Counted from the stretch's first letter, positions 26,256 to 35,722 are shown. The stretch is 64,000 nt of DNA from Croceivirga sp009797885 (GCA_045866215.1 AP035880.1:2976001-3040000), one strand, 5' to 3'. Program-made: numbers and translations. Notes: a model not told the origin generated them from the letters alone.

Positions 26256-27796
26256 GGATCATGTGCAAGAAAATTAAATATTCCATTAGTAGTGTTTTGG
26301 CTTTATCATTTGTATTGGTAAGCTTTTTGTCCTGTTACGATTCAACATTCGAGGAATTTGTACCGCCAACAGGTAATATCAACAACATACAGCCCAATAC
26401 CCTGTTCACTACAAGTACCAATTCGGATGATAACCTATCTATAGTATTTAGGAGTTATTCCACGGATGCAGTTTCCTATTTATGGGATTTTGGAGATGGT
26501 GGGACATCATCGGAAGCAAACCCAAACTATACTTATGCCATCGGCGGTTTGTACAAGGTGAAATTGACAACGACCAGTTCGGACGGTCTAACCGCGGTTG
26601 ATTCAACCGAAGTATCCCCCATGTTTGTCAACTTTGATTTTAGTACGGTGGATTCCGAGGTGACTTTTGAAAACCTGACTACCGGGGCCCTTGAATTGGT
26701 GTGGGATTTTGGGGATGGACAAACTGTGGAGTGGAGTTCTGAAGAGGATACCGAGGAAGACCCCAATTTTAGTCCGATATATATCTATGCCACTGCTGAT
26801 ATTTTTGAAGTAACGCTTACAGCAACCAACTTTTTGGGTGTTGAGGTAGCCACAAGCAAAATTATCCAGGGTCTGGTATTGTCCACAGTGCCTAATTTTA
26901 CGTTCACTACCTCATCCTTAACCGCTGAGTTTACGGACAGTTCGCTTTTGGCCGTATCACACAGTTGGGATTTTGGGGATGGTAATACGTCCACAGAAGT
27001 TAATCCAACCCATACCTATGCTGCTGATGGTACCTATGATGTTACGTTGACCACGACCAATGAAGCCGGTGTTTCAAAAAGTATTACACAGGCCGTAGCT
27101 GTTGGAGGAATTGAAGCTACGTTTGCCGCGGTTATCCAAAATGCGGATTTCCAGACCTATCCTACTTCCCAAAACAACAACAATGATTTGGTTGATGCCT
27201 GGACCGTGAATCCGGACAATACTTTTAACGATGGGACGAACACTCCTTTTGACTTCTGGAGGAATGAAGCTTTGGAAGCTTGGGTTCAAACCCCTGCCAA
27301 TAATGGCGGTACAGGAACAACGGACAAAGCGAGCTCATCGGGCACGGATGCAACATCGGCAGGAGGTACTTCCGATAGATCGCTCAAGTTTGACAGTTCT
27401 GGTGAAAGGGCCTATCAACCCTTTGAGGTTGAAACGGGAGTGGAATATTCGATTTCTGCCTTTATAAGAACGGAAAGTACGCCTGTAGGCGATTTGGAAG
27501 GAACATTCTATATTTTATCCGATCAACCGGCTGCCGATACGGAACTGGCTTCGTTGGCACTCGTTACCCAACCCGTAATTTCCGATGCTGTGGATGGTTG
27601 GCAACAAGTTACCTTTAGCTTTACGGCAGATGCCACATTTAGCTTTCCCCAAAGCAGGGTAGATGAGAATGCAGATGATATTTTGACATCAACGGACCAG
27701 AAATTTGTCATCTTCTATTTTGTTCCAACCACTACGGTTTCTGGGGATAACGAAGTATTCTTGACAGATGTCGTTATTAATACCCCTGGATTTTAA
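26252..27796 (+). CDS. PKD-repeat surface lipoprotein, putative alginate-binding protein
   Basis: A 514-residue lipoprotein; the lipid-modified Cys is in SFLSCYD. Translation starts in an ATGA overlap with the previous gene, or nine bases later at an ATG that gives the neater signal MCKKIKYSISSVLALSF. Three PKD domains are recognisable by WDFGDG: SYLWDFGDGGTSSEANP, LVWDFGDGQTVEW and HSWDFGDGNTSTEVNP, each followed by a Y-x-V-x-L-T strand. Residues 290-514 form a C-terminal beta domain with the YQPFEVETGVEYSIS motif also present in the upstream protein, likely carbohydrate binding. It probably presents glycan to the SusCD pair. Confidence 0.82.
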   Translation: MRIMCKKIKYSISSVLALSFVLVSFLSCYDSTFEEFVPPTGNINNIQPNTLFTTSTNSDDNLSIVFRSYSTDAVSYLWDFGDGGTSSEANPNYTYAIGGLYKVKLTTTSSDGLTAVDSTEVSPMFVNFDFSTVDSEVTFENLTTGALELVWDFGDGQTVEWSSEEDTEEDPNFSPIYIYATADIFEVTLTATNFLGVEVATSKIIQGLVLSTVPNFTFTTSSLTAEFTDSSLLAVSHSWDFGDGNTSTEVNPTHTYAADGTYDVTLTTTNEAGVSKSITQAVAVGGIEATFAAVIQNADFQTYPTSQNNNNDLVDAWTVNPDNTFNDGTNTPFDFWRNEALEAWVQTPANNGGTGTTDKASSSGTDATSAGGTSDRSLKFDSSGERAYQPFEVETGVEYSISAFIRTESTPVGDLEGTFYILSDQPAADTELASLALVTQPVISDAVDGWQQVTFSFTADATFSFPQSRVDENADDILTSTDQKFVIFYFVPTTTVSGDNEVFLTDVVINTPGF

Positions 27797-27821
27797 TTCC
27801 GGAATGAAATCGGGAAGATAA

Positions 27822-28745
27822 ATGATAAGGCAAATGAGACATCTCCGAAAAGAAACGGTAAGTTTTATACTAATCACACTTCTATCTGTTAACGCTATTT
27901 GTCAGGAAAAGACAAATAGCGTTGCAGACTCGGATGTAAAGGTTGAAAAGCGTAAGAAGAAAAAAAAGAAGTATCGCCTGCCAAAAGTTGATTTAAGGCA
28001 TTGGAGCGTTACCATTCCGGAAGGTAATGGAAAAGGTAAGGCCTTGACCGTTCAACCACCTGCTATATTGGACTATGCCACCAATGAATCTCTTACCCCC
28101 TATATGTATAATGATTCCGTGGCGGGAGCTCTGGTCTTTCATGCGTATCCGTCAAATTCAACCACCGCAAATACAAAATATTCGAGATCTGAACTTAGGG
28201 AACAAATGGTTTCCGGTGACAACAACACAAACTGGACATTTGCCCAAGGGGGCCGTTTAAAAGCCAAGATGGCCATGGGGGAGGTTTCCAAAGCGAAAGA
28301 TGGAAAATATCATAAAGTGATCATAGCCCAAATCCATGGAAGGCTCACTAACGAACAGCGGGAGTTGATTGGACAAAAAGACAATAATGCACCACCCATC
28401 CTTAAGATTTATTGGCAGGACGGTAAGATACGAGTGAAGACCAAAGTGCTAAAATATGCGGATGTCGACCAGGTCGGCATATTGCATAAAGAAGCGTGGG
28501 GAGATGATAAGGGTAGAACGTTTGAGGAGGAAGTTGGTTTTAGAAAGTTTCTGATAGGGGTAAACGTTACGGACGGCAAAATGGTGGTCTCTTTAAATAA
28601 AAATGAGTTTTTTGTTTATGACGATATCAGTATAAGAAAGTGGGGCATTTTTGAGAATTACTTCAAGGCTGGCAATTATCTCCAGACCAGGGATGAAGGT
28701 GCTTTTGCCAAAGTAAAAATTTATGAACTGGACGTTGAACACTAA
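27822..28745 (+). CDS. PL7 alginate lyase, exported
   Basis: A 307-residue enzyme with an N-terminal signal sequence (cleavage near NAICQ; the residues before Cys do not make a good lipobox). A short lysine-rich linker (RKKKKKK, 44-50) precedes the catalytic domain. PL7 motifs: RSELRE at 122-127, QIHG at 170-173 and YFKAGNYLQ near 285-293. It cleaves alginate by beta-elimination. The first 60 residues aside, it is clearly paralogous to the next gene, 9 bp away. The YFKAGNY and SELRE forms resemble exo-acting flavobacterial PL7 enzymes of the AlyA5 type, but mode of action is inference. Alternative start ATG at 27834. Confidence 0.9.
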   Translation: MIRQMRHLRKETVSFILITLLSVNAICQEKTNSVADSDVKVEKRKKKKKKYRLPKVDLRHWSVTIPEGNGKGKALTVQPPAILDYATNESLTPYMYNDSVAGALVFHAYPSNSTTANTKYSRSELREQMVSGDNNTNWTFAQGGRLKAKMAMGEVSKAKDGKYHKVIIAQIHGRLTNEQRELIGQKDNNAPPILKIYWQDGKIRVKTKVLKYADVDQVGILHKEAWGDDKGRTFEEEVGFRKFLIGVNVTDGKMVVSLNKNEFFVYDDISIRKWGIFENYFKAGNYLQTRDEGAFAKVKIYELDVEH

Positions 28746-28754
28746 CCGTATACT

Positions 28755-29678
28755 ATGAGATCTGTTTTTTGGTTTATGGGCTTGCTGGTTACTTTGGCCT
28801 CTTGTCAAAGTTGTGATTCCAAAGAGGAGGTACATCAGGAAATCCAGGAAGAAATAGGTGCTGAAGAAGGGACACCTACCGGGATTGTGGAGGAGACCAC
28901 GGACCCCACATACGTACTGCCGGAAATCGATTTAAACCATTGGAAGGTGACCCTTCCCATAGGAAGGGATGGTAGACCCATTGAGGTGGAACCACCAGAA
29001 ATATTGGCGTACGCCACAAACGAAACCTTGAAACCGTTCATGTACAATGATTCCATAGCGGGAGCATTGGTGTTCCATACCTATCCTGGAGCCACCACCC
29101 CAAACTCCTCCAGGTCCAGAACGGAACTTAGGGAACAGATGGAACCGGGTAGCAACTCGGTCAATTGGACCTTTTCCCAAGGAGGTAGGCTTAAAGGAAG
29201 ATTGGAAATGGAGGCCATTTCACAAGATTTGGATAAGGACTACCATAGGACCATTATTATGCAGATCCATGGACGTTTGACCAACGCCCAACGGGATTTG
29301 ATCGGGCAAAAGGACAATAATGCCCCACCCATGCTCAAAATATACTGGCAGGATGGAAAGGTTAGGGTAAAGACCAAGGTTCTCAAAAATCCCAATGTTT
29401 CGGATACGGAAATATTGCATACGGATGCATGGACAGATGATGATGGCTTTAATTTCAATGAAGAAGTAGGTTTTAATCCATTCTCATTGGAAGTGCTGAT
29501 TGCTGAGGGTAGAATGGAGGTAATATTGAATGATTCCGAAGCAGTGGTTTATGAGGATGACAATATTAAGAAGTGGGGCATTTTTGAAAACTACTTTAAA
29601 GCGGGAAATTATTTGCAAACCAGTGATGATGGAGCCTATGCAACCGTCAAATTTTATGAACTTGAGGTTTCCCATTGA
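28755..29678 (+). CDS. PL7 alginate lyase, lipoprotein
   Basis: A 307-residue PL7 enzyme with a lipobox TLASC (Cys17), followed by an acidic linker (residues 22-50, rich in Glu) typical of surface-exported lipoproteins in this phylum. Active-site motifs are RTELRE (122-127), QIHG (170-173) and YFKAGNYLQ near the C-terminus. It is the tandem paralogue of the preceding gene; the catalytic domains align without gaps over long stretches (LTNxQRxLIGQKDNNAPP is common). One copy is lipid anchored and the other is probably soluble, suggesting different cell locations for similar chemistry. It ends the first operon. Confidence 0.9.
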   Translation: MRSVFWFMGLLVTLASCQSCDSKEEVHQEIQEEIGAEEGTPTGIVEETTDPTYVLPEIDLNHWKVTLPIGRDGRPIEVEPPEILAYATNETLKPFMYNDSIAGALVFHTYPGATTPNSSRSRTELREQMEPGSNSVNWTFSQGGRLKGRLEMEAISQDLDKDYHRTIIMQIHGRLTNAQRDLIGQKDNNAPPMLKIYWQDGKVRVKTKVLKNPNVSDTEILHTDAWTDDDGFNFNEEVGFNPFSLEVLIAEGRMEVILNDSEAVVYEDDNIKKWGIFENYFKAGNYLQTSDDGAYATVKFYELEVSH

Positions 29679-30005
29679 AACGAACAAGAATATCAAGGAC
29701 CAATGAAGAAGCGTTTTCCGTAAGGGAAGGCGTGATGAATTACTTAGCCCGCTTAGCAGAGTTATCTCCATACCATTGATGATGTTTTACTTCTTTTGAA
29801 TCTTATGTTAACGGTAGTGACCCTGTAGTTAAAGGACAAGCCCAATGGATGTTTTTAGTCCAACTCCAAGGATTTTAGGCCATGACGATATAGGATCATA
29901 CCGTTCTGTTTAGAGCTCTTAAAACTTTCTTAAACAAAGGAAGGGAACGCCCAAAATTTTAACATTTAAATGACAAAATCATTTTTTTTTAACGCTAGTA
30001 TAACA

Positions 30006-30055
30006 TATATTTGGTAAACCAAATTGGTTAACCAGTTTGGTTGAGCAAACCGAAA
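30006..30055 (+). promoter_or_regulatory. Promoter and operators of the second susCD operon
   Basis: TATATTTG (30006-30013) overlaps TTGGTAAACCAA (30011-30022); TTGGTTAACCAG (30024-30035) follows at 13 bp. The third palindrome of copy A is degraded here (TTTGGTTGAGCAAACCGAA, 30037-30055). Confidence 0.72.
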
Positions 30056-30098
30056 TCAATAAAACCCATAGCGAATGACGTTTTAGTTGACCATAAAA

Positions 30099-30169
30099 AA
30101 AAGGACAGGTGCACGCCTATCCTTTTGATGCATTACTTCTTTCGGAGGGAAGTAAAATCAACAAATACA
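30099..30169 (+). ncRNA. Leader RNA element B: TGCACG-loop hairpin plus GGAGG block
   Basis: Stem AAAAGGACAGG / CCTATCCTTTT (one C-A mismatch), loop TGCACG (30110-30115). GGAGGGAAGTAAA starts at 30144, again 17 nt after the stem. The second stem TTACTTC / GAAGTAA around GGAGG is also kept. Confidence 0.6.
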
Positions 30170-30312
30170 CATATGGTATGCGCATTTGAAGAACTCTAAA
30201 ATAACTAAATTCTTCCAGATACTATAAAGGCTATTTGTTGCAATTAGGATGATTCGTCGGTTCCCTTAGGGGAATTGGAATTAACTCAAGATGTAAATTA
30301 ACTATTTAACAA

Positions 30313-33300
30313 ATGAGCTTAAGAACTAAACTTTTTTTAGTTGGGTGGGTACTTGGTACCATCCAGCTATTTGCACAACAAACCTTTACCGTTTCGGGAA
30401 CGGTAACGGATGTAAACGATACCCCTGTCCCAGGGGTGAATGTTATTGTGGTGAACACCACTCGCGGTGTTCAGACCGATTTTGATGGAAATTATACGGT
30501 TGAAGTAGCCTCGGGAGAAGCCCTGCGCTTTTCATATATAGGCTATACTACACAAACCGTGGAAATCACAGATCAACAAACCTTGGACATTGTGTTGCAG
30601 GAAGATTCGCAAAAATTGGACGAGGTCGTGGTAATTGGTTATGGTACCCTAAAAAAATCTTCTTTAACGGGTGCTGTCGCTAAAGTAGAAGGCGGTGAAA
30701 TTGCAGCAATCCAGGCCAATCGCGTAGATGAGGCATTGGGAGGTAAGTTATCCGGGGTTTTGATTCAAAATCAAGATGGGGCACCAGGTGCCGATCCCAA
30801 GATTCAAATAAGGGCGGCATCATCCGTTAATGGTAATCAAGATCCACTGATTGTTGTGGATGGGTATCCAATTTCAGGAAGTTTGGCAACGGTTAACCCC
30901 AATGATATTGAAAGCCTGGAAGTATTAAAGGATGCTGCCTCGGCCGCTATTTATGGTTCACGGGGAGCAAACGGGGTTATTTTGGTCACGACTAAAAAGG
31001 GAAGACAAGGTAAAGCCAGTTTTAGCTATAATACTTTCGTAAGCACCTCAAGCAAGTATAGGGACAATATTCTTAAAAATGGACGCGAATGGGCTGCCAT
31101 CTCCAGAGCAGAGATTGCCGCTGGTAATTGGGATGTTTCTCAAATAGACCCTGCATTTTTGGAGTATCGATTAACCGCTTATGAGGAATCACCTGGTGTA
31201 GTGGGCATAGAAGATTGGTTTTTCCGAAATGGCTATACCATGAACCACGACTTCAGCATGAGTGGAGGAACTGAAGATGTAAATTATTTTGCTTCCGTGG
31301 GTTATCAAAAAACGGAAGGTGTGGTGATTACCCAAGGGTTTGAAAGATTCAATGCACGTTTGAATATTGATGCGAAACTGGGCGACAAGTTCAAGACAGG
31401 TATAAGTTTCAATGGATTTGTATCGGATAGGGATATTGTGGGCCATGACATGAGGGACCTTTTGAGGGCATATCCGGTTCATCCCATCTATCATACAGAG
31501 GAATCCATCGCATTTGTTCAACAACTGGATGCTCAGGCACAGGCCTTGGGATTGCCCTCATTTGATAGCGGGTATAGGGGAGGTGACGCACCTTTTAATA
31601 ACAGTATCTACACATTACAGCCAGGGATGACTGCACAAGACTGGCACTATGGTAGGGCAAATAATGGTATCGGAGGATCGGGAGATGCAGGTCCCGCAAC
31701 AAAACTTGACAATACGGATCGATATCAAAAAACGTATTTCGGCAATCTTACTTCGTATTTGCAATACCAAATTATAGATGGACTGAACATAAAAACCGTT
31801 TTGGGAGGAGACCTTAGGGATACCCAAGACTATTTCTGGAGGGGGCTTGAGTTCGATTCCAGAGGACGTACCAATCAAACTGCATTGGATCAAACCGATG
31901 TTAAAAGGACTTCAATATTAAGTGAAACTACCCTGAATTTTGCAAAGACAATAGGTAAGCACGACATCGCTGCGGTAGCTGGACTTGAATTTCAAAATTT
32001 CTTTATCAATGGGACCGCCCTACGGGGTACCAATGTGCCATTCAGTGATATTATAAACTACAACTTATTGGATCCGGCGGATATCATTGTAACGGAGCGG
32101 GACGAGACCATTACAAGAAGGAGTGTTTTTGGAAGGGTCAACTATTCGTATGACAATCGCTATTTGTTTTCGGCATCGTTGCGAAGGGATGGGGATTCCC
32201 GTTTCGGAGCCAATAATAGGTTCGAAACATTCCCGGCCCTTTCCGTAGGATGGAACGTGCATAACGAATCGTTTTACAAATCGGATGCGTTGAGTTTATT
32301 AAAACTAAGGTTCAGTACCGGCTCTTTGGGAACGACTTCGGATTTAGGGGCGTATAATTCATTGAGTCTTTTGAATCCCCAGCCCACTGCCCTGGGAATT
32401 GGCTTCCTAATTCCGTCAGATGTGGCTAACACCGATTTAACGTGGCAAACCAATACGGAGACCAACTATGGTCTGGACTTAGGGTTCTTTAAAAACCGTA
32501 TTCGACTGAGTGCGGATTACTACACCTCCGACATTGAGGACATCTTGATCAATCAGAGTGTGGAGGAGGTTTTTGGAACCCCTTCAATACGGTTGAATTC
32601 AGGAGATGTCAGAAGTTCCGGTCTGGAACTGGAGCTATCCGCAACCATTGTACAAAAACCGGACTTCACCTGGGATATCGGTGCCAACCTATCTACGGTT
32701 GATACGGAAATTACAGATTTGGGAGATATTGATGAATTGCCGGACGTCATCTATGGCCAGAGTGGTAGAGGTCCCGTGTTTCGAAACTATGTCGGCGGGG
32801 AAATTGGCGAAATGTGGGGATTGGAAACCATTGGGGATGTTGAGATGCGATTCTTGGAAGATGGGACAAGGCACCCGAACAACCAGACCGGGGAATCTTA
32901 TGTAGTAGATCAAAACGGTGATGGTGTAATCGATAGAACAAGAACGGTTGAAGAAGGTGGGGATTTGGTCAAAATAGGACAAAACACACCTGACTTTTAC
33001 TGGGGTTTGAATGGTTCAATGAGCTATAAGGCTTTTGATATGTCGTTCCAATTCCAAGGGGCCCAAGGAGGGGAAGTCTACAATATAGACCCGCTCTACT
33101 ATGGTTCACAATGGGGTGGTCGATTGGTGGATAGTTTTGATGTGGATGATGATGGTATCGCCGATCATAATGGAGAGCACTATACAGCGAATAGGAATCA
33201 AACGGATGCCACTTTACAAGATGCATCTTATGTCGCCCTGCGAAACCTTACTTTGGGATATACATTCAATCAGGACTTCACCAATAAAATAGGGTTAAGT

Positions 33301-33486
33301 TCTGCAAGGGTATACGCCGCAGCAACGAATTTGTTGTATTTGTGGGGAGATGATTATACCTCTTTTAATCCAGAGGGTGTTGAGACTGGGAACAGTGGCT
33401 ATTTAGGGCCTACTACATTTGGGGTGCAAGTAGGTGCAAGTCCCATTGTTAGAAGCTTCACGCTTGGTTTAAATGTTAATTTTTAA
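30313..33486 (+). CDS. Second SusC-like TonB-dependent transporter
   Basis: A 1057-residue SusC-family transporter with signal peptide (cleavage near FAQQ), regulatory-like domain (VSGTVTDVNDTPVPGVNVI), DEVVVIGYGTLKKSSLTGAV, plug blocks PKIQIRAASSVNGNQDPLIV and AAIYGSRGANGVILVTTKKG, and a C-terminal LGLNVNF strand. Its barrel differs strongly from the first SusC although promoter, leader and signal peptide are near-identical, so the two probably take up different alginate oligomers (size or M/G content). The SusD-like gene starts immediately after its stop codon. Confidence 0.95.
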   Translation: MSLRTKLFLVGWVLGTIQLFAQQTFTVSGTVTDVNDTPVPGVNVIVVNTTRGVQTDFDGNYTVEVASGEALRFSYIGYTTQTVEITDQQTLDIVLQEDSQKLDEVVVIGYGTLKKSSLTGAVAKVEGGEIAAIQANRVDEALGGKLSGVLIQNQDGAPGADPKIQIRAASSVNGNQDPLIVVDGYPISGSLATVNPNDIESLEVLKDAASAAIYGSRGANGVILVTTKKGRQGKASFSYNTFVSTSSKYRDNILKNGREWAAISRAEIAAGNWDVSQIDPAFLEYRLTAYEESPGVVGIEDWFFRNGYTMNHDFSMSGGTEDVNYFASVGYQKTEGVVITQGFERFNARLNIDAKLGDKFKTGISFNGFVSDRDIVGHDMRDLLRAYPVHPIYHTEESIAFVQQLDAQAQALGLPSFDSGYRGGDAPFNNSIYTLQPGMTAQDWHYGRANNGIGGSGDAGPATKLDNTDRYQKTYFGNLTSYLQYQIIDGLNIKTVLGGDLRDTQDYFWRGLEFDSRGRTNQTALDQTDVKRTSILSETTLNFAKTIGKHDIAAVAGLEFQNFFINGTALRGTNVPFSDIINYNLLDPADIIVTERDETITRRSVFGRVNYSYDNRYLFSASLRRDGDSRFGANNRFETFPALSVGWNVHNESFYKSDALSLLKLRFSTGSLGTTSDLGAYNSLSLLNPQPTALGIGFLIPSDVANTDLTWQTNTETNYGLDLGFFKNRIRLSADYYTSDIEDILINQSVEEVFGTPSIRLNSGDVRSSGLELELSATIVQKPDFTWDIGANLSTVDTEITDLGDIDELPDVIYGQSGRGPVFRNYVGGEIGEMWGLETIGDVEMRFLEDGTRHPNNQTGESYVVDQNGDGVIDRTRTVEEGGDLVKIGQNTPDFYWGLNGSMSYKAFDMSFQFQGAQGGEVYNIDPLYYGSQWGGRLVDSFDVDDDGIADHNGEHYTANRNQTDATLQDASYVALRNLTLGYTFNQDFTNKIGLSSARVYAAATNLLYLWGDDYTSFNPEGVETGNSGYLGPTTFGVQVGASPIVRSFTLGLNVNF

Positions 33487-34842
33487 ATGAAAGAAATGAA
33501 AACAGTATATACATTTTTATTGGGGTCATTGTTATTGATAACGGCATGCGATAATGATTTGGACCAATTCCCACCCAATATCGCCAGTTCTGATTCATTG
33601 GAAGATTTTACGGGAGTTTTGAATGCGGCATACTTCTATCAGCACGGGTCCGTTACGCCAATAGCGGTGATGGGGGATTTTAGAGCGGACAATGCGCTAA
33701 TGGAAGAAGAACCATTTCCTGAATTTGACAGATTTGGTCCCGATTTAGTGGTAATGGAAGACCAGTTTTTTGGGCCTTTCTACACCGCTTTATATCGATC
33801 CATAATCAGTGCCAATAACGTTATTGAAAATTCTTCAAACGCTACCCATATTGGTGAAGCAAAATTTTTAAGGGCCTTGTCCTACTTTAAACTGGTCATG
33901 GTTTTTGGGGACGTCAGTGTAATTCTGGATGTGCCAAATATAGAGAGCATTCCCACTTTTGATGTGGCAAGACAACCAGCTGATGATGTGTACAATACCA
34001 TAATTATCCCCGATTTACAGGATGCCATTGCTGCTTTAAGTACTGAAATCATAAATGGAAGGGCTTCAAGATATGCGGCTCAGGGATTGCTGGGCAAAGT
34101 ATATGTACATCGAGGGGATTTTAGCAGTGCGGAACCACATTTGGCCGCCGTTGTCGATGGAGCTGCGGCAGCAGGAATCAGTTTACAGGAAAACTTTGGA
34201 GATATTTTTGGTGTCGATAATGATTTGAATCCGGAAATCATATTTTCGACCCAAATATCAAGTTCTGTGGTGGATGAATACACGTTCTCCGAGTTTTGGT
34301 CATGGTCCGGAGGCCTAGATACAAAATCGTTGTTGCCCTTGGACCCCGATTTGATAGCTGCTTTTGACGCCGTCGCTGGTGACATCATTCAAGCAGGGGA
34401 TACTTTGGATTTAAGAAGGGCCGTAACTATTGACGAAAATATTATGGCCTCTCCAAAATTCCCTCAAACAGGAGGTCCCGATCATGACTGGATAGAAATG
34501 AGATTGGCGGATGTTATTCTGTTGTACGCGGAAACATTGAATGAGAATGGTGCCTCCGCAGAGGAGGTGCTGGACCTTTTGGATCCCTTACGGGCCAGGG
34601 CTGGATTAACTGCCCTGGATCACACGGTCCTTAATACGCAGGCGTTGGTGAGACAGGCCATTCAGGACGAAAGAAGATTGGAGTTGGCCTTTGAAGGACA
34701 TCGATGGTTTGATTTGGTCAGAACGGGTACTGTTGATGCTGAAATGGGACAGACCATAAACAGTGATTATCACTTGTTTCCCGTTCCAATATCGGAAGTG
34801 CTGGCAAGCGATGGAGTAATTACCCAGAATCCTGGGTATTAA
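33487..34842 (+). CDS. Second SusD-like surface lipoprotein
   Basis: A 451-residue SusD-family lipoprotein with lipobox LITAC. The ATG at 33487 directly abuts the susC stop; a second ATG at 33496 is possible. TPR-like blocks (GEAKFLRALSYFKLVMVFGD, ASRYAAQGLLGKVYVHRGDF) and the C-terminal RLADVILLYAETLNENG, RARAGL, DERRLELAFEGHRWFDLVRTG and LFPVPISEV, QNPGY are canonical. It is shorter than the first SusD by about 80 residues. A strong hairpin terminator follows at 34875, ending the operon. Confidence 0.95.
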   Translation: MKEMKTVYTFLLGSLLLITACDNDLDQFPPNIASSDSLEDFTGVLNAAYFYQHGSVTPIAVMGDFRADNALMEEEPFPEFDRFGPDLVVMEDQFFGPFYTALYRSIISANNVIENSSNATHIGEAKFLRALSYFKLVMVFGDVSVILDVPNIESIPTFDVARQPADDVYNTIIIPDLQDAIAALSTEIINGRASRYAAQGLLGKVYVHRGDFSSAEPHLAAVVDGAAAAGISLQENFGDIFGVDNDLNPEIIFSTQISSSVVDEYTFSEFWSWSGGLDTKSLLPLDPDLIAAFDAVAGDIIQAGDTLDLRRAVTIDENIMASPKFPQTGGPDHDWIEMRLADVILLYAETLNENGASAEEVLDLLDPLRARAGLTALDHTVLNTQALVRQAIQDERRLELAFEGHRWFDLVRTGTVDAEMGQTINSDYHLFPVPISEVLASDGVITQNPGY

Positions 34843-34874
34843 TCATAATTAGTTGAGTTAGTTTAGTTAAGTAC

Positions 34875-34912
34875 AGGGTTATTCGACAAAATTTTGTCAA
34901 TAACCCTTTTTT
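34875..34912 (+). terminator. Intrinsic terminator after the second susCD operon
   Basis: Inverted repeat with arms AGGGTTATT / AATAACCCT and inner GACAAAA / TTTTGTC, one bulged C, followed by six T. It lies 33 bp after the susD stop. Confidence 0.85.
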
Positions 34913-34958
34913 CCCAAGAAAAGCTGGAGAAACACGTGATTTGATCAAGTATTTTTCA

Positions 34959-35001
34959 TAAATTTAACAAACCAATCTGGTTAACCAATCTGGTTGCACA
35001 A
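34959..35001 (+). promoter_or_regulatory. Autoregulatory promoter/operator of the GntR gene
   Basis: A -7-like TAAATTTA (34959-34966) is followed by half-site AAACCAA (34969-34975), a full operator CTGGTTAACCAA (34977-34988) and a half-site CTGGTT (34990-34995), spaced 13 bp apart. The array ends just before the ATG at 35007, so the regulator should repress its own gene. Confidence 0.65.
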
Positions 35002-35006
35002 AAAAT

Positions 35007-35717
35007 ATGAAAATAGAAATTTTAACCAAAAACGACAGCAATAGAAATATCCAACAGGGAATTATTTCCAAGCTCAGGGACTACATCGAATACAAAAACC
35101 TTGAGCCTGGGGACAAATTGCCCTCGGAACGTATGTTGTCCGAACGATTTGAAGTGAGTCGCAGCAGTATAAGGGAAGCCATTCAGAAATTGGAATTCTT
35201 CGGAATACTTAAATCCCGACCGCAAAGTGGAACCTTTATTGCAAATATTGGTAGGGTGGCCATGAGTGGCATGTTGGATGAAATCCTACGCCTGGAGGAT
35301 CCGGATTTTAAATCGCTTGTGGAGACCAGAATACTGCTCGAACTAAAAACGGTGCGTTTAGCATCCCTAAGAAGGACCGAACAGGATTTGGAAAAAATGC
35401 GGGCCGCTTTGGATGCCTATACAGCTAAGGTGTTAAATGGGGAAAAGGCCGTGGAGGAGGATCTATTGTTTCATTTGGCCATTGCCCAGGCCAGTAAGAA
35501 CAGTACCATGAATACGTTCATGCTGATTATAACACCGGAGATTATCACCAATTTCGAAAAATACCATGTCTGTGACGCCAATTTGTCCTTTAACGGAATA
35601 CAGGAGCATGAGGATATTTACGAGGCCATTAAGGATCAGGAGCCACAAAAGGCAAAAGAAAAAATGAAAGCACATTTTAAAGTGCTATATCAATATTGTT
35701 ACAACACAAAAGAATAA
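35007..35717 (+). CDS. FadR-subfamily GntR regulator of the alginate locus
   Basis: A 236-residue regulator. The winged helix-turn-helix spans about residues 14-80 (GDKLPSERMLSERFEVSRSS then IREAIQKLEFFGILKSRPQS). The FCD effector domain follows (95-230), with the expected metal ligands Asp152 and His156 (DLLFH), His201 (QEHEDIYEAI) and His223 (MKAHF). FCD proteins of the ExuR/UxuR type recognise TTGGTATACCAA-like palindromes and sense hexuronates or keto-acids; the operators found at four promoters in this locus have this form. It probably represses PL7, susCD and its own gene until an uronate-derived inducer such as KDG or DEH appears (inducer is inference). Confidence 0.9.
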   Translation: MKIEILTKNDSNRNIQQGIISKLRDYIEYKNLEPGDKLPSERMLSERFEVSRSSIREAIQKLEFFGILKSRPQSGTFIANIGRVAMSGMLDEILRLEDPDFKSLVETRILLELKTVRLASLRRTEQDLEKMRAALDAYTAKVLNGEKAVEEDLLFHLAIAQASKNSTMNTFMLIITPEIITNFEKYHVCDANLSFNGIQEHEDIYEAIKDQEPQKAKEKMKAHFKVLYQYCYNTKE

Positions 35718-35722
35718 ACGGG

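Larger units (their letters stand above)
29893..30412 (+). repeat. Direct repeat copy B: promoter, leader and susC 5' end
   Basis: Partner of 19790-20310. The 634-bp gap between the PL7 gene and the second susC holds this copy; nothing gene-like was seen in 29679-29892. Conservation is highest at the operators, the leader hairpin block and the start of susC, and lower between operator and hairpin. Confidence 0.85.
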
